Part shown: piece by piece, positions 50,110 to 63,925 of the stretch
How positions within the stretch are numbered: the stretch's first letter is position 1
Layout of the letters: each line of letters opens with the position of its first letter
DNA from: Wolfiporia cocos
Lineage: Eukaryota; Basidiomycota; Agaricomycetes; Polyporales; Phaeolaceae
Direction: 5' to 3'
DNA length: 64,000 bases
Assembly: GCA_029448655.1 (NCBI GenBank)
Contig: JACCLO010000012.1
Location: forward strand, 2,356,001-2,420,000
Program-made: the position numbers and the translations under genes
The notes under the pieces: model-generated
Databases searched by the model: none
The model's input: only the letters and a program-made list of their open reading frames with translations
Told to the model about the DNA's origin: nothing

Positions 50110-51905
50110 TTCACTAGGTCTGCCACTCTGTCTGAGCCTCTGCAAACGACCTCTCAATGGTATTTGCATGCTTTTTTTTCTTTTGCGAGCGCGCTCCGAA
50201 CGTAACAGGGGAAATCATTAGCGCCCTGAAGAAGTCTTCGCTCCGATTGGTCTCTTCCAACAACCTGTTCTGTCTTCGTGTTGACAGGTGCATAGAAGTA
50301 GATGTCCCAGACTCAGATAAGGCGGGAAAGCGCAATGAAGAGCGATGCTGCAGCATTCTAATTTATCACGAGTTCTGTCATAGCATTATTCCATGATATG
50401 TAGTAGATGCTACTCAACTGATCGCGCGACGAGGGGGCCAGACTTCGAGAGAATGCTTCTCCAGTGAGGTATTTCTCCGGCTAGAAGGCTATTGGTTCCG
50501 GGAACCACTCAGGTGCCATGTGAATTGCCCACACATCACCGATCACTGTCGAACCCTTCGGTGTAAGATAACCTCCTTAGAAGTCGTCTCCTTCCACTGT
50601 GCGCAGCACACTATTTATGAATCCGCTAAGTTATTATCCACGCATTCCAGGATAGTATCCGGGACATGTACCAGATAGTGTGGGAGGACGTCGCCTCAAG
50701 GCTCCTTGATGCATGCACATAGATATGGCAGCTTCTCCTCCTCGTCAAAATTTGGCGTACGCTCTGGCCCGAATACCGCATCGACCTCCGTCTTGGCTTG
50801 TTGTAACATATCGGGATACACCAGCACGAAAAAAAAATGGTTGCACCATAGTCGCCGCCGTTTTCAAGCCGGTGTCCGAGACGGTACTAGCGACGTACAA
50901 AAGCTGCTTATCATGCACCCATCGATCGCCGGCTACGCCTTTGCCAGGCACGCTTTTGGATTCGGTATCTGCACGCACGCGAGGTATGCGCTCATGAAGC
51001 AATGACGTGAGATGCCCTTCGTGGCGCATCCTACTATTCGGTCAAGAAGCTGCCCCTCAGTTTCATCTCCACGTCAATGATCGCGGACCTGTACCTAACC
51101 GTAGCATCTGTTGCCTGAGGGCTTCCTGGATGAGCCACAGCCACTGGCGATATCTATGCCCGTCTTGCACATGTGACATCGGGATGGTCATGGGGACGAT
51201 GCAGTCGCCGGCCATACAACAGATTTAGCATGAGGCCTGTGGTCTGCGAGTCATGTCATGTTGTACCACAAATACATTACTCACACACCACGCTCACGGA
51301 TCGTCTGACGACGCCACACCGATGGCGCTCAACTTCTTCGTGGTGAGATTCTCGCAATACTATGTTCGCTGTGAGCGCACGCAGCGCACAGGAGCGCCCG
51401 TCACTCGAGCGCCTGCCGGTCCACAGCGAGCGTCGGACTGCCCGCTCGGGCGGGTCGTGCGGCCATCTGCGAGCTCCGACGGGCCTGAAACGTATCTTCC
51501 TCTCCCTATCATACGGCAAGAACAGCATTCCCTGTCCATTTCTCATCAGACCATTTCATACATGCGAGATCACCCTTCCCGCATACGCTCCAGCACGAGC
51601 ACGGCCGCCGGCTTGGCGGTGTTCAGCGCGATGGGGTGCTGTGGGCCCAGAGGTAGGGAGAAGATCCGAGATTCTGCTGTGCCCACTCGAGAATTGATGA
51701 ACAGAGACCAGTTTGTCTGCCGTCAACAGCATGGAACCTTCGGATACAGCCTGAGCGACGTGAAATAGGGTACCGACGAATGGAATGTCCTTGGGACCTG
51801 GAGGGAGGCCTTTGAGCTTCTGCGGGCCTTAAGCTGGGTGTGGTACAGCGCGAGCGTGCACGCGATGAATCCGAGCACGAGGTTGAGATCGAAAGTCTCC
51901 ATCTT
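50110..51905 (-). pseudogene. Cytochrome P450 relic 2
   Basis: Minus-strand fragments in P450 order. An N-terminal anchor begins near 51905 (METFDLNLVLGFIACTLALY), followed by RNGQGMLFLPYDRERK (~51540), GKGVAGDRWVHDKQLLYVAS (~50920) and a damaged I helix (DTGLKTAATMVQ). The C-terminal tail is FGARSQKKKKHANTIERSF with EAQTEWQT (~50210-50114). Frames shift repeatedly. The K-helix and heme-loop regions are missing or unrecognisable. Related to P450-2 (ERSF/EAQTEWQT against EKSF/DAQAEWQT). Confidence 0.8.
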
Positions 51906-54813
51906 GGTGAGTTGCGGAATAGGATACGTTGATATCTTCGTTGTACGACGCCCATGTCGTCTCAGTGCGTACTGGTGTATTCCCTCCAAGCTTGTAGCGC
52001 GAGAACAAGTATGGCTTGTTTCCAAAGGGACCCTGTGGCTCTTGCACACTAAATGCCGAAGCGCTGACGCATCAGATCCAGGGTTGGGTGGACCCTAGGT
52101 GAGAGGGCCGGGCAGATGCGGCCAACCTGGCGTACGTCCGAAAAAATTTATTGCGAGGACGCGTCACATGCATCGAGATGGATGTAAGTTAAGACACCCT
52201 GCTAGTGCGGCGAGCCGCTTGGTTGTGCAGGATAGCCGAGTCGTACCGAGCAGCCCGCCAAGCAGAGAAGACGTCTTCGTAGGGTCCTCCACGCATGATC
52301 TGAGCGTCGAAAGACAAAAGAAGATACTTCTCGAACGCATAAGTCTTCCGACGTCGGGATGAAGCTGGGGGTGTAATCCATTGGGGTCTTGTGAAATGAC
52401 AATGTACGGGGCGGCATCAGACTTCAAGCGAGTCCAGGGCCAGAGCAGCGTAGTGGACGGGGGTCCATTGCTTCATTCGGTGATATGAAAAGGCCCTGTA
52501 GACAACACTCTGAGGCTCGGATCGCCTGCTCGCGATGCTCGGAAACAGGAGCACACGCGAGATGCATGATTTCCTTGTACGTGGCGATGAGCTACTGTCA
52601 GCGGTAACAATAGGTCGATGGCATGGGGGTGCTATCGAATACTCAACGTATACTGTTTCGGTGACTACGGCCGTGCGGGTTTGGAGTCGATAGAGCGCGA
52701 GATTGTCCTGTTCCCCGAAGGAGATGGGGCTGCTACAAGGATATTACGCGATAAGTGCCTTATTAGAGTTGACGAGCATTCGGCTATCGTGCTCACCTTT
52801 CAGTAGAAAGCCGCCGCCATTTATGGCGGCACCACCCCTTCTCCTCGCAGTAAAGACATATAAGGCATCATGAGCCACATCCTCGTAGTTATTAGCCGCT
52901 GCCGCCGGCTATGGGCCCATGCTGATCGAAAGCAAGCAGATACGCGGCCCAAGAGAAACGTCCAAGCACGCCCGCACCGTCCCGCCGCGCGTTGCCAGCC
53001 CAAACGGATCACGGACAGGCGCCGCCCGCCGCACCCCACTCAAATATAGACGAAATGCTTCCAAGAACACGGGGAATAAGGAATAATCAAATTGTCCGAG
53101 GCGATCGTGTCGTCGCGACAGCACCCACCCGCGGCAGCTGTGCCTCGAGCATCGAAACGGTCGCGACAGGTGCTGTCGGCGCCGGGCCCCTGGTATTGGA
53201 TTATCGACAACTGGCGAGGGCCCGTTGCGATGTCCGATCCTACACCTGCAGTCCTGCGTTAGGCGCCCTGCGTCGTGCGCAGTGCCGAAAGCCCGAACCG
53301 AGGCTGCGATCAGGCATCTGATGCTCACCACGCTTGACAGTCGGCAACGCGGGCGCGCCGCGGCGGCCTCGGCGGCCCCGCGGTCCGCAGTCCAGCAGTC
53401 CAGCATCCGGCACCGGCACAGCGATGTCAAATCGTGTTGTATGTCAGAGTACACGCGGTAGAGGCACAACGTAGCGTCATACGTATAATGGGTTTCCGGC
53501 GAGAGAGAAGGATCATTAGGCTCGACGCAGCGCGTACGGAAGACCAGGTCATATATCCAAGATCCAATCGGGCCCGACACAGGAAGGAGGGCAAGGAATA
53601 GAGACGGGAAGGAATTACGGAGAATTACACGGGGTGCGCCTGCGTGCCGACCAGTGCCCGGCATGCGCACGCAGCGCGGGGCGCGCGGGGCCTGCCCGAC
53701 ACCGGGGACACGCAGCGAGACCGAGGCGGATACCGGGGTGCAGGGTATGTACAGAAGGAGGGTAGAATGGTATGTACACGTACACATGAAGGGGGTGTCT
53801 ATGCGATGATTTCGTATCGTTTGAAAGTCGGGTCTTGTGCGACGCTGCGCGGGTGCGCGTCCGGACTCGGGTACGCTCTTGCGTGCGCAGGGCGTCGAAT
53901 ACCTGAGGCCGAGACGAGCGCCGGGTGCACGTGCTGCATATGCCCATAGCGAGCTAGTGTGGCGCAGCAGGTAGCCCAGCCCGGAAGGGGCAACGCGCCA
54001 CACGCCGTCGGGGCACCGCGCCCACGCGGTGCCACCCGCGTCCGGCAAGCGGCGGAGGAAGGGCGCACAGCCGACGTCACGCCCCCGGCGTGCCTGCGCC
54101 TGTGTCAGATTGGGTGACATCGGCGCTCCGCGCGCCGAGCAGGCCGGCGGCCGGTGCCCGCCGCGGGAGTGCCCGAAGTGGGCGCAATGTATCGATGCCA
54201 CTTGCGAGGAGACTGACAAGCGTGCGCGAGGCCGCCGGCGCGCGTCAGACGGAGTAGGCGGGGAAGGAGTTGGTCGTTGCGCGAGCGGTCGTAACGTAGA
54301 ATATGATGTGCCCACGAGGCTGCAGGCTGGAAGGAGGGTCGTTAAGGCGATGCGCGGCGAGACGGGGCGAGGCGAGGCGGGAGGGGTCTTGATGTGATGT
54401 GGGCGACGCAGGAAAAAGAGGCAGATGTTGGCGATGCGATGAGATGCTGATGGTCCGGAATATGATGTGCATGCATACATGGAGGACAATCCAGAGAAGA
54501 AGCGTTAGAGAGTAGATAGAGAGGAGATAGGCGAACGCAGAGAAACCCTGCTAAGCAGGATAGCCTGTCAGCGTGCGCTCCAGACAAAACTGGGAGATAG
54601 GAAAACGGAAGGCGGTGTGGTAGCCAGGACGATTGAGGGCGTGAGAGCGAAGCGTCGGGGAACAGGGCAACAACTCGGAGAAAATCAAACTGCCAGGCGG
54701 GGCAATGGTGTGAAGGGCCCACGACAAGCACCGGTGGCGAGAAGTCGGCAAGCGATGGAGCGCAACTCACTGACAATGAAACTAAACCCAACAATGTACA
54801 ACCCTTTCCCTCG
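51906..54813. other. Intergenic; GC-rich from about 52900
   Basis: A 526-codon minus ORF (52909-54489) exists but looks like a by-product of high GC: no domain, and cysteine/arginine/proline-rich composition. No supported gene. CGG/GCC-rich runs occur around 53340-53400. Confidence 0.45.
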
Positions 54814-56166
54814 TCACAGAATCCCCGAATCCTTGAGCGCATTCTGCAATATCGTCTCCTTCACCGCCGCAAAGACGAGACGGATATTGCCCGTGTCTGT
54901 CGCTTGTGTCAAACTGCCACCGCGAACATCAGCAACTCCATTTCTATCGCAGGTCACCGTTTCATAGCAAATGTACGTACTGTGGGTAGACACTCAGTCG
55001 CGCTCTGTTGGCCTGCATGAACCGCCATAGAATGTATTTCGCCGCCTTGTTGATATCAGGCCCGCCTGTGTATTCCTTGAAGTAGCGCTCGAGGGGCACC
55101 TTGGGGATCTTCGCCTTGAAGACATCGATCTTGTTCAAGAACAGAATGATTGATGTTCGCAGGAACCACCGCGAGTTGATTACGGAGTCAAAGAGCACTA
55201 ATGATTCCTCCATGCGGTTCTGTGCGAGGGAATGTTGAACTCGCGCCGACAGCCTGGACCCGGAAGACGCACCTGATTCCGCTCCTCAAGCAGTACCTGA
55301 TCGTACTCGCTTAGCGCGGTACAGAAGATGATGCTCGTCACGCTCTCAAAGCAATGTATCCACTTCTTTCGTTCTGACCGTTGACCGCCCACATCGAACA
55401 TGTGAATTCTGCAACACGCTGTCAGCCCGCTTCGTGAGAGACCGAGTGCAAAGTACACACGCTAGCGCATCCAACATGAACCTGGTCTCCGTGATTCCCG
55501 TACTCTTTGCTCGCGCGCGTAGCACGTCCGTCTCGGTGGGAACATAACTGGGCGTGCCTATTCGCAGCGCCTCCGTAAAGAAACTGATCGCACCCACGTC
55601 AAGGCCGGGCCGCAAGCGATCGAAAACACACTCACTATCCCGCACTGTCCATCAGGTAAAACTCGCTGCTGCGGTCCATGACCGTCGGGATGATCGGGTC
55701 CTGCCAGAGCTCGTAGATCGCGCGCGCCATGTCCTCCGCAAAGTAGAACGCAGGGTCGGCGAGCACCTCGTAGTCGAGGATGCGCTCCGTCCGCGCGCGG
55801 TTCTCCGGCTGCACGCAGTCGACACCGATCTTGCGCATCGCGAGGATGATGTTGTGCGCGGACTCGAGCAGGTTGCGGTAGATCGTCTGCCGGAAGTCGA
55901 GCAGCTCCTTCCTGGTGTACCCGTTCTGGTGGATGATCTTCATCTGCTTCACGATCGTCGACTTGCCCGACTCGCCCGAGCCTGGTGTGCGCCCGCGCCG
56001 CCGCTCGTCAGCGCCTGTCACGTCAGCCGTACGCGGGAGACGGCGCACCGAGAAGCAGGATCTTGCACTCCTTCTTGAACTTGCGCGAGTCCTCCTCAAT
56101 CTGCTTGTCGATCTCCTGGGAGCGCTGCAGCGCCTCCCGGTCCTGCGCGGAGACACAGTTGCCCAT
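54814..56166 (-). CDS. Heterotrimeric G-protein alpha subunit
   Basis: Six or so exons. Exon 1 (56166-~56049) is [20 protein letters not shown], with a Gly2 myristoylation site and a Cys for palmitoylation. It splices inside the P-loop to [15 protein letters not shown]. Later blocks: switch [15 protein letters not shown] (Arg for GTP hydrolysis), switch [20 protein letters not shown] (catalytic Gln), [12 protein letters not shown] (NKxD) and [20 protein letters not shown], ending DSGIL at TGA 54814. About 355 aa, the usual length, membrane-bound signalling GTPase. The C-terminus has Ser where group I subunits have the pertussis-toxin Cys (CGxx), pointing to a group without that modification. 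The intron after MDSAG (donor GTGAGT) rejoins as [10 protein letters not shown]. Apparently intact and unrelated to the P450 cluster. Confidence 0.93.
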
Positions 56167-59100
56167 CGCGCGCTCGGACCCTCGGCGGGCGGGGTGTAGA
56201 TAGTGAAGGGGTGGCGGCTACTCTAGAGCGGCGCACCGTCTGATCAGGGCCAGGCGCAGTGCCTAGCGTGGCGTGTCGGGTGGAGAGAGTTCGCGAAGGC
56301 GCCGCTGCGAACCCGGTCGAGGGCAGGAAGTATTTGTAGAATGAGCAAGTACAAAGGTCGTTGCGAGAATGGCGTCTACTCGTCGGTGAGACAGGTACTA
56401 GCGAGTATCAGAAAAAGGCGAGAACAAGGCGTCGCTGGGTGATCCGCCGGTGCGGCGCAGGAGGATGGCGGTCGTGCGCGGAAAGGATCTGTCGCTGGCG
56501 CGATCGACCTCGCGATGGTGTGGGTGTGCTCGCAGCGAAATGCGGCCCTGCAGCGGGCGGGAAGCGACGTGAGATTGCGCGGTCGCTGAGGATGTCGTCG
56601 AATACAAGAGCGGCTGAGCGAGCAACCTCACACCGGGTCACTCCGTCACCGGCGCCTGATCGCCCTGTCAGATTCGTCACGCCTCGGCCGCACTGCCCAC
56701 ATTCCTGCCACCTCTCGCTCGCTCTCCCGGCTAACATATGTGGCCCTTCCGTGCTGACAGTCTTTGCCACGATCCTTCGCACGGACACGGCGCAGCGCGG
56801 GCCTTCCCGGACGGCCACTTGAGAGGGACACACCTTCCGAGATCGGTCAGATGCCGCGGGCGGCACGGGTAATTTATCAGATTCATCTAGATCGGGACAG
56901 CTCAATCTGGCTATATTGCGCCTCGTCACGCGTCACCGTCCGCGCCTCCGTCTGTAATCATCATCTCCGGCGTGAACGTATATCCTCGAAATCGATGGAT
57001 GGCGCATTTGCGTTAGACATTGCACGAACCGCAATCCCTCTGCATCATACACAGTCCTCGCTACGATCAACAACGCTTACACGCAGTAAGAAGGCAGTTA
57101 CTCTGGCAGAGGCAGAGCCTCCAACACTACATCTCGAGGTGAGACATTTGGGGTTCTCCAGCTCATGTCATGAGCCGCAGCAACATCAGCATCAGTCAGC
57201 CAGTGGCCGCTATTGCCAATGAAGCCAGTAGGTCAGTCGACGAGACTGCATTTCATAATGCTGAATGACCCATTGGCCCATTGTCTACATGGCAGAGATA
57301 GTTTATCCATCCGCGCTCGTGACTGTCTTTCCGAAGGTAACAACAATTGATGCTCGAGCAACAAGCCTTGCGCGTAACTGGTCCCAACAATTGTCATATG
57401 ACAGGACGAAGTAAGTCTTTTATCGTTCGTCCAATCAAAGTGCTGCTCCAGGGACTGTCGTTGGGATAACCGCTATATGAGGGCGGCACGAGATGCTGGC
57501 TCCTCCATTCCAGCGTTTCACGCAGGTAATTGTACCAGGATTGTCACCCATCGGAGGCACGGTGATTCGAGGGCTCCGGCACATCACTCAGCGACCCGCT
57601 TCCAAGTACGCATCAGCTCATAGATCAGTCGGCAGTCTATCATGACTCACGGAGTCTCGCAACCAGTGGATGTGGGGCAATGTTTAGCGTGACTGCTGCG
57701 CCCAATCATCATACTGGAGCCTATCTGCTTCATATCCCATTTGTCTTGCGACAGTGTTTAGGTCTCGTTTCTAGTTTCGTCATGCGTATCGCATTAACTC
57801 CTCCTGCTGCAGACGCAATCCAATCGGCGTTCAGCGAGGAATCACCGGTCGCCTCCATCCATGATCTGACGCATGGGAGCTAGGTAGATATTGGCCCAGT
57901 TCCGTGATTATGTATAAGGACACATGCCGTTGCGGTCGTCGGCCTCCGATCGTCGTCTTCGCAAGAGAAATCGACACCTGCACCGATTTCCGTGCATTCC
58001 GGATATCCGTGTCTGCTCGGACCCTGCGGCGTTGCCTCTTCCAGATCAGGCAGTGTTCCATGAATGTGTCCGCCAATCGCTATCTGCATCCGTCGTCCTG
58101 CTCGTCGCTGCGGTGTATATATATTTGACCGCTAATATGACAGACGTGCGATTATAGCCTCGCTATATGTGCGTTTCCATCGCACGTCTGTGATATATAT
58201 TGCAGGATCACGAGGAGACACAACAGGCGATGAAATAGTGAACCTTGCGGAACACATGGCGTGTTTTTAATGTAATAATTTGAATGGATTATGTAGCTAT
58301 TTCAGTCTGACGCGAGTGAGCAGAAGTCATACGCTGTTCGGTATGTTCAACACTGGCGCGCATTCTGGCTATATTCTAGCTGACGTCGCCTACACAGTGA
58401 TCATGATTACGAGGAACGAGGCTCAGAGGCGTGCAGCCCGCTCTTGGATTCCGTGCCTACGTCAAGTTAAATTAGACCGGTAATACATAACGTGTAACGC
58501 GCTGTCTGCTAATGCCTGCGACGCCAGAAGATGCCAACAGAGCGCTGCGCTGCCGGGGGTTACTGGCATTTACTAGGCAACATGCAGGTACCTACTTCCG
58601 CCATCGGTTTGAGCTCGATTCGCGCCTGACTCAAGCCGCCAAGCAATCTCGACACGATGGGTCACAAACACGTGGATGGCGTGTCTGTGACCACGCTGAT
58701 ATTGGGCCCCTCGGCTTTACTCGGTTCGCCCGCAGTAGTACTCGTTTTGGATTGAGGTGCGAGCTCTATACCTCATGATGCCGGTTGTGTGCTGATTTTG
58801 CACCCGATCTCTCCTGAGCATACGCACATGCTTAATTATGTACATACGGCTCAGAAATATCACAAGTATCGCCGTATTGATTGACTCTTGTGACAAGTCT
58901 GACGGTAGGTACTCTCACAGCCAGCTAGCTATTCATCGATATTGCTATACATCTCGACAGGAGCAAACAATGCTATCACCATAGTTCGTGGATACCACAG
59001 CATGAGCGAGGCATGTACATGATTCACATGTCAATCTGTTCACCTTCTGCAGTACCAGAGCACTGTATCATCAACTAAGTCTCACGACCTACGATCTGAT

Positions 59101-59719
59101 CATTCTTCAATCAGTCCTCCAAGGCGGACAAGCGGATCTGATACACCATGTTGTGAGGCGGGGATATCGGGCAACGTAACAATCCACCTAGAAGTGATGA
59201 TCCCCCCTCTAAGGTCTAGGCGCTATACAGCTGCGACAGCGACCGCCAGGATGATCTCGTTAGAGCCACCATGAAGGCTTCCCTGTGAGCCCTTCGTGAA
59301 ATGTCGCTCATTTTGCTTCGGTGCTCTCTTCTCTATGATTGTGATAACTGTTTTTGACCTAACAAATAGCACTGGAGCGATATGCAAAGCTCGAGAGCTT
59401 AGCAACCACCTTATGCATGTCACTCAAATCTAGTATTTTCACACTACTGCATCGGTGTCTGTGGACCCTGATCATTACTACGCTCTGAATTCACCAGAGC
59501 CCCGTGGACCCTCTGATGCAGCGCGTCATGACTTTGCACACTGCTTCCACGATGCCACGCTCGACCCCAATAGGGTACGTTTCCTCCTGATCTCCATCAT
59601 CCCGGTATCGGAATCCAGGAGTGTTTGATATCAGTCCTCTTAGCAGTTAATCACTCTGCCTTTATCCTGTCGCAAATATGACGACACCGATCTAACCGCC
59701 CCTTCGAGCATGATTGCCA
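56167..59719. other. Intergenic: GC-rich promoter side of the G-alpha gene, then AT-richer sequence with a hairpin
   Basis: Overlapping ORFs on both strands at 56360-56930 are low-complexity GC products. A hairpin with a 13-bp perfect core (58140-58152 with 58179-58191) extends to ~18 bp with one mismatch. No gene supported. Confidence 0.45.
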
Positions 59720-61330
59720 CCATGCTCGCGCTGCATCCCATTGGGTCTTACAGGAGCTCGGATCGTCTTCCACCTGGTCCATCAGGGATATCTATCCTTG
59801 GCAACAGATTGCAGGTGGATGCCCTCAGCTCACATGTCAAGGTGTGATGCCGACGTGGTGCCGCCCCATATGCTAATAGAACGGACAGTCTCCCCGATGT
59901 GCACCGGAATACGGGGAGATCCTCTGCCTGTACATCGGATCGTAGCCAGTCATGGTTTAGAGTGCCGCCGGAGCTGCGGGTGCTCTCATGCTGTAGCGCG
60001 GCGGATATTATGCGGGTCGTGGTGCCCCACACGTAGCACATCATTTGCTGGGAGATGGGCAAGCCTCGATGGTCTTGCCTCGTGAACAGGAGTATCAGGT
60101 GGGAAGTTTGTTTGCATGGGGCGTGAATGGTGCGCCAGGACTTAATCATTACTCCCTAGTCAATTCGGCCATTTTTTGCAGACGACATCAGGTCCTAAAC
60201 CTTCACAGCATACGGCTAGCGCAAGACTCGAATCACTTGTATTGCTGTACGATCTCTGTGCTCATGGAGAACGGAGGATTTAAGAGTGGTAAAGAAACGT
60301 TCACGCTATGCGCATCCCGAGCGCCACTGGCTTGGCACAAGATTCGTGAACATGAGCCACATGTGCAACGTGACCACTACCAAAACACAGGGTTTAGGCC
60401 TTGAGCGCCATGCTGAACCTAACGTATGGACGACGCGTGCACCGCCCCTATGACAACTCAGATATGTAGGCAACCTTTGCGAGTCATCGCGATTACGGCT
60501 TATGTAGGACGCCCGCAGACAAAGAACATATAGCGCTATCGATAATTTTGCCCGTGTTTCGCAGCCTGGGAGTTACGTATGAGTCATCTCCTTGGTGCCA
60601 CTAAGATGCCACAATAAGCTATGAATTCATGGTCATCACCTTGCGGGAAAGAGTCGACATCTTCCCAATTTGGAAAAGCTACTCGAAATGTTTGGGCAAT
60701 GGAGACATGGAGGTCTTGCAATGCATCAGCGGACCCATCTAAGCAATACGGATAGCACCGTTGACCAGGTCACATAGGGAACTCAGCTCATCTGGTGGCT
60801 TTCTGGCAGAAGGTCAAGATGAATCATGCAGCGCGAAGGGGCACCGCCCGCCGTGAGTTTGTTCCTGAATACCTACATAGTACGCCCTCGCGCTAATGCT
60901 GGAGAAGAAAACGCTCCAGGAACAGGAGTAGCCGACGACAGTTGGATGCGGGGTAAACAGGTTTAGTACGTCGCTGGTGGAGTTACTGAAGCTGGCTCAA
61001 ATATGGCGGCGGTCACTATCTATTCTCTTGTTCGGGCGAATGCCAAACTTTGGGGAGGAAGGCTTGCCATACGTACGTGCTTGCAGCAAAGAAGAATTCC
61101 TGCGCAGTCCGCAAGCTTCGACTGGTACGTATTGATGCGGTTATAGTCTAACGGTCTCAAACTCACTGTAATCACAGACGGTCTGTCAAAGGCGGAGGAG
61201 AATAAATTCTACCAAATATATCTCATACCTAAGGGCTCTATAATCTATGGTAATGTGTGGGACCCTGGGAGGCTCCTGAATCCAATGGTCTTCGGACGGT
61301 ACATAATCTATCTCTGAGACCTTTCGCCCG
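59720..61330 (+). pseudogene. Cytochrome P450 relic 3, decayed copy of P450-2
   Basis: Segments colinear with P450-2: hinge LPPGPSGISILGN and LQVDALSSHVK (~59765-59840), EYGEILCLYIGS then a stop (~59910-59935), a helix-C-side exon with LLYDLCAHGE-like codons (~60230-60275), VDIFPIW (~60654) and SGGFLAEGQDES-like codons (~60790). Then VADDSWMR with EAGSN in place of AGSDTT (~60930-61010) and PKGSIIYGNVW followed by a deletion (~61230-61300). Several stops, frameshifts and deletions; no heme loop found. Tail-to-tail with P450-3, mirroring P450-1/P450-2. Confidence 0.8.
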
Positions 61331-61819
61331 CAAGTTGGTCTCCTCGAGTGAGCAATTAAGCCACAGCAATTAAGCCACAGTTGCTATCGTATCTGGGAAG
61401 AAGACTAAGTTAATGTGTGTAGCGATGTTTTTGAATAGGGTCGACAATTCCAACAAGGCAACCACATTGCACAAACTCTACACGGGTGAGATCAATGCAG
61501 GAAGACGATCGCAGGATTGCGTACAGAAAATCGCCACCCGATGTGGCACTCACGATAACAAAATAATTGCTATTTTGATCAATGGTCGTGCTTAATGGAA
61601 TAATTCTCTTACTACTCAGTCCCACGAATAGGACACATGTATTCTACCGATAGCTTTTTGTTTTGATTCTGAGAGAACTACAAATTGTTTGTAACATTCA
61701 TACCAGGCCACAGCGCTGTACATGCAAGCTACGAGTCAGGATCGATGCTTGAGATAGAAACGATGCACGGACTATGTACAGGGTTGGAAGCGAAGATCCA
61801 CGTCTCAAAGAAACAATGT

Positions 61820-63925
61820 TTATCGCTCATCCACTGCGAGACCCATTGCTTGCCACTCGGCCTGAGCATCCACAAACGACCTTTGTATAACCTCAGCATG
61901 CTTCTGGGATCGGGCCTTGAATCTGACGGGGAAAATCTTCGGGCCACTAACAAACCCCTCATTCCAGTTGCGCTCTTCGTCCGCCATATCCAAAACGAAG
62001 GGCCGTCCAGTGTCCTTATCAATTGGCGCAGAGAAGTCAATTCCCCATACCAAGCGCGATAGCGCAATAAAGATAGAAGCTTCTGCGATAAAGCTACCCT
62101 GACAGAAGCGCCGTCCCCAGCCGAAAACGTAGCTAGCATTGACGGTCAGCATAGCTTTGAAGGACGAACCAGCCAGCACTCAACTGGTCACGGGCCGATG
62201 GGTCGGGGCCGGTACCGGAGGTGTGTTGCTTTCCCTCGGTATAGTAGTGATCTGGATCAAATGCCGTGGGGTTGGGGAATGTTCTCGGGTCCATATGAAT
62301 TGCCCAGACATTGCCAATGATAGTTGATCCTTTCGGAATATGGTATCCGTGGTATACATCATCTTGCTCCGCCATGTGTGGTACACCTACAGCGCTCCAT
62401 CAAGACCGCACCTGTCATTTAGAACTGTACTAACCCATTGTGATTGGTGGTCGGCGCCTCAGGGTTTCCTTGATGCATGCGACCATATACGGCAGCCGTT
62501 CTTCGTCTTCAAACTCTGGCATCCGATCGTTGCCAATCACCGCATCAATTTCCTCCCGCGCACGCCGCAATACATACGGATTGCTTAGCATGAATAGCAC
62601 GAATGACTGGATCGTGATAGCAGTAGTATCTGAGCCAGCTTCGAGGACAGTGGCGCCGGTATAGGTGAGGAGTTTGTCACGCATCCAACCATCATCGGTC
62701 AAGCCGTTGCCTGGTGCATCCTCCGACCCCGCATCGGCTCGGGCTCGCAGGTATGTATTGATGAAGCCTCGGCGGATAATACCCTCGCGGGAAGCGGCCT
62801 TGCCTTCCTCTAGGAAACTTCCCCAGAGTTCCATTTCCCTACTCCATTGTGAGTCTTCGTTTGTATCTATTAGCAATGGGTGCGCACCATTCATGCATCT
62901 TACGTGCCTCCGTACGCCATGCAGCCAGGAAGTCTGGAAGGAGACGCAGGATGGGAAATGCGTCTGCCCTGAAAGTGGTCTCAATATCATTTACAAAAGG
63001 GTACAACGAGAAATCGTACAAGTAATTTCCAGGCTGAGCAACGCGGACGAAGTTATCGAGTACGTCATATATCTTATGCCTGTTTATGTTAGACTAGTGT
63101 AAGAGTCATCAAACAATTGAGCTCTTACAGATGTGGATTGCCGTATAGGCGGTGAACACGCCGGCCATATGTGACATTCAAAACGACACTTGTGGTCTAA
63201 GATATGTCAATCAGCGGGACTGCTACTGACATCGAGATACGGATCGCTTACAAAGCGTCGGACCACCGCAAACCAGTGCCGCTCTGGGATCTCGTCATTA
63301 GGTCCTTGTACATGAGTCTCAGTGACACTCTGGTCCGCATGGGCACAGAGGTCAAATAGGAGAATTCGAGATTCAAGCTCTTGTATGTTCCTGAAACTCC
63401 TGCTGGGATTGGGCCCTATGACACCCTGAAGGTTGCGTCTGACTGTCTATAACGGTATATCTCAACACCGAATATGTGGATTGATAGAACATAATACCTT
63501 CCATTCCCTATCATACGGCAGGAAGACCATGCGTTGGCCACCGCTCACAATGTCATGCGCCACATGCGGTGATGCGCGGCTAGAGTAATTGGCGCTGCGG
63601 TTCACCATAAGCTCGTCCGCAGCCTCCGCACTGTTCAGCACGATGACATTCTGAGGGCCCAATCGCAAGTAAAAGATCTCCCCGTATTTCAATGCCCACT
63701 CGCGGAACTGTCAAGGCGTCACAGTGATGGCATGCTACGTGAACGACTCGAGCAAACCTGAGGATACGGCCTCAGAGCATGCACTTGGAAGAGATTGCCA
63801 AAGAATGGGATGCCCGCAGGTCCAGGAGGCAGAGGTGCTCTCGCCTTTTGTCTATTGCTTCGATAGTGCACCAAATAGGTGAGGGCGACGGCGGCTACGA
63901 CGAAGAGAACATCGACCAAAGCCAT
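61820..63925 (-). CDS. Cytochrome P450 monooxygenase (P450-3), close paralogue of P450-1
   Basis: Start ATG 63925 (MALVDVLFVVAAVALTYLVH anchor, then LPPGPAGIPFFGN). The exon order matches P450-1: KYGEIFYLRLGPQNVIVLN, TVRRNLQGVIGPNP, SRILLFDLCAHADQS, ADAFPILRLLPDFLAAWR, EMELWGSFLEEGKAASREG. I helix EAGSDTT, K helix KETLRRRPP, FDPDHYY and heme loop FGWGRRFCQG follow; stop TAA 61820. The intron before the ELWG exon has a GTGCGC donor. The intron before the heme exon would be 37 nt with a CTGAC branch site, as in P450-1. No lesion seen. Near 90% identical to P450-1 by eye, and the similarity continues into the TATA region, so the duplication included the promoter. ER-bound monooxygenase; substrate unknown. 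Confidence 0.9.

Noticed and set aside
52909..54489. 526-codon minus-strand ORF
   Set aside because: Lies in GC-rich intergenic sequence where stops are rare, has no domain, odd Cys/Arg/Pro-rich composition and no splice or promoter support.
56361..56929. Overlapping 150-170 codon ORFs on both strands upstream of the G-alpha gene
   Set aside because: Both open because of GC richness; neither has a recognisable domain.
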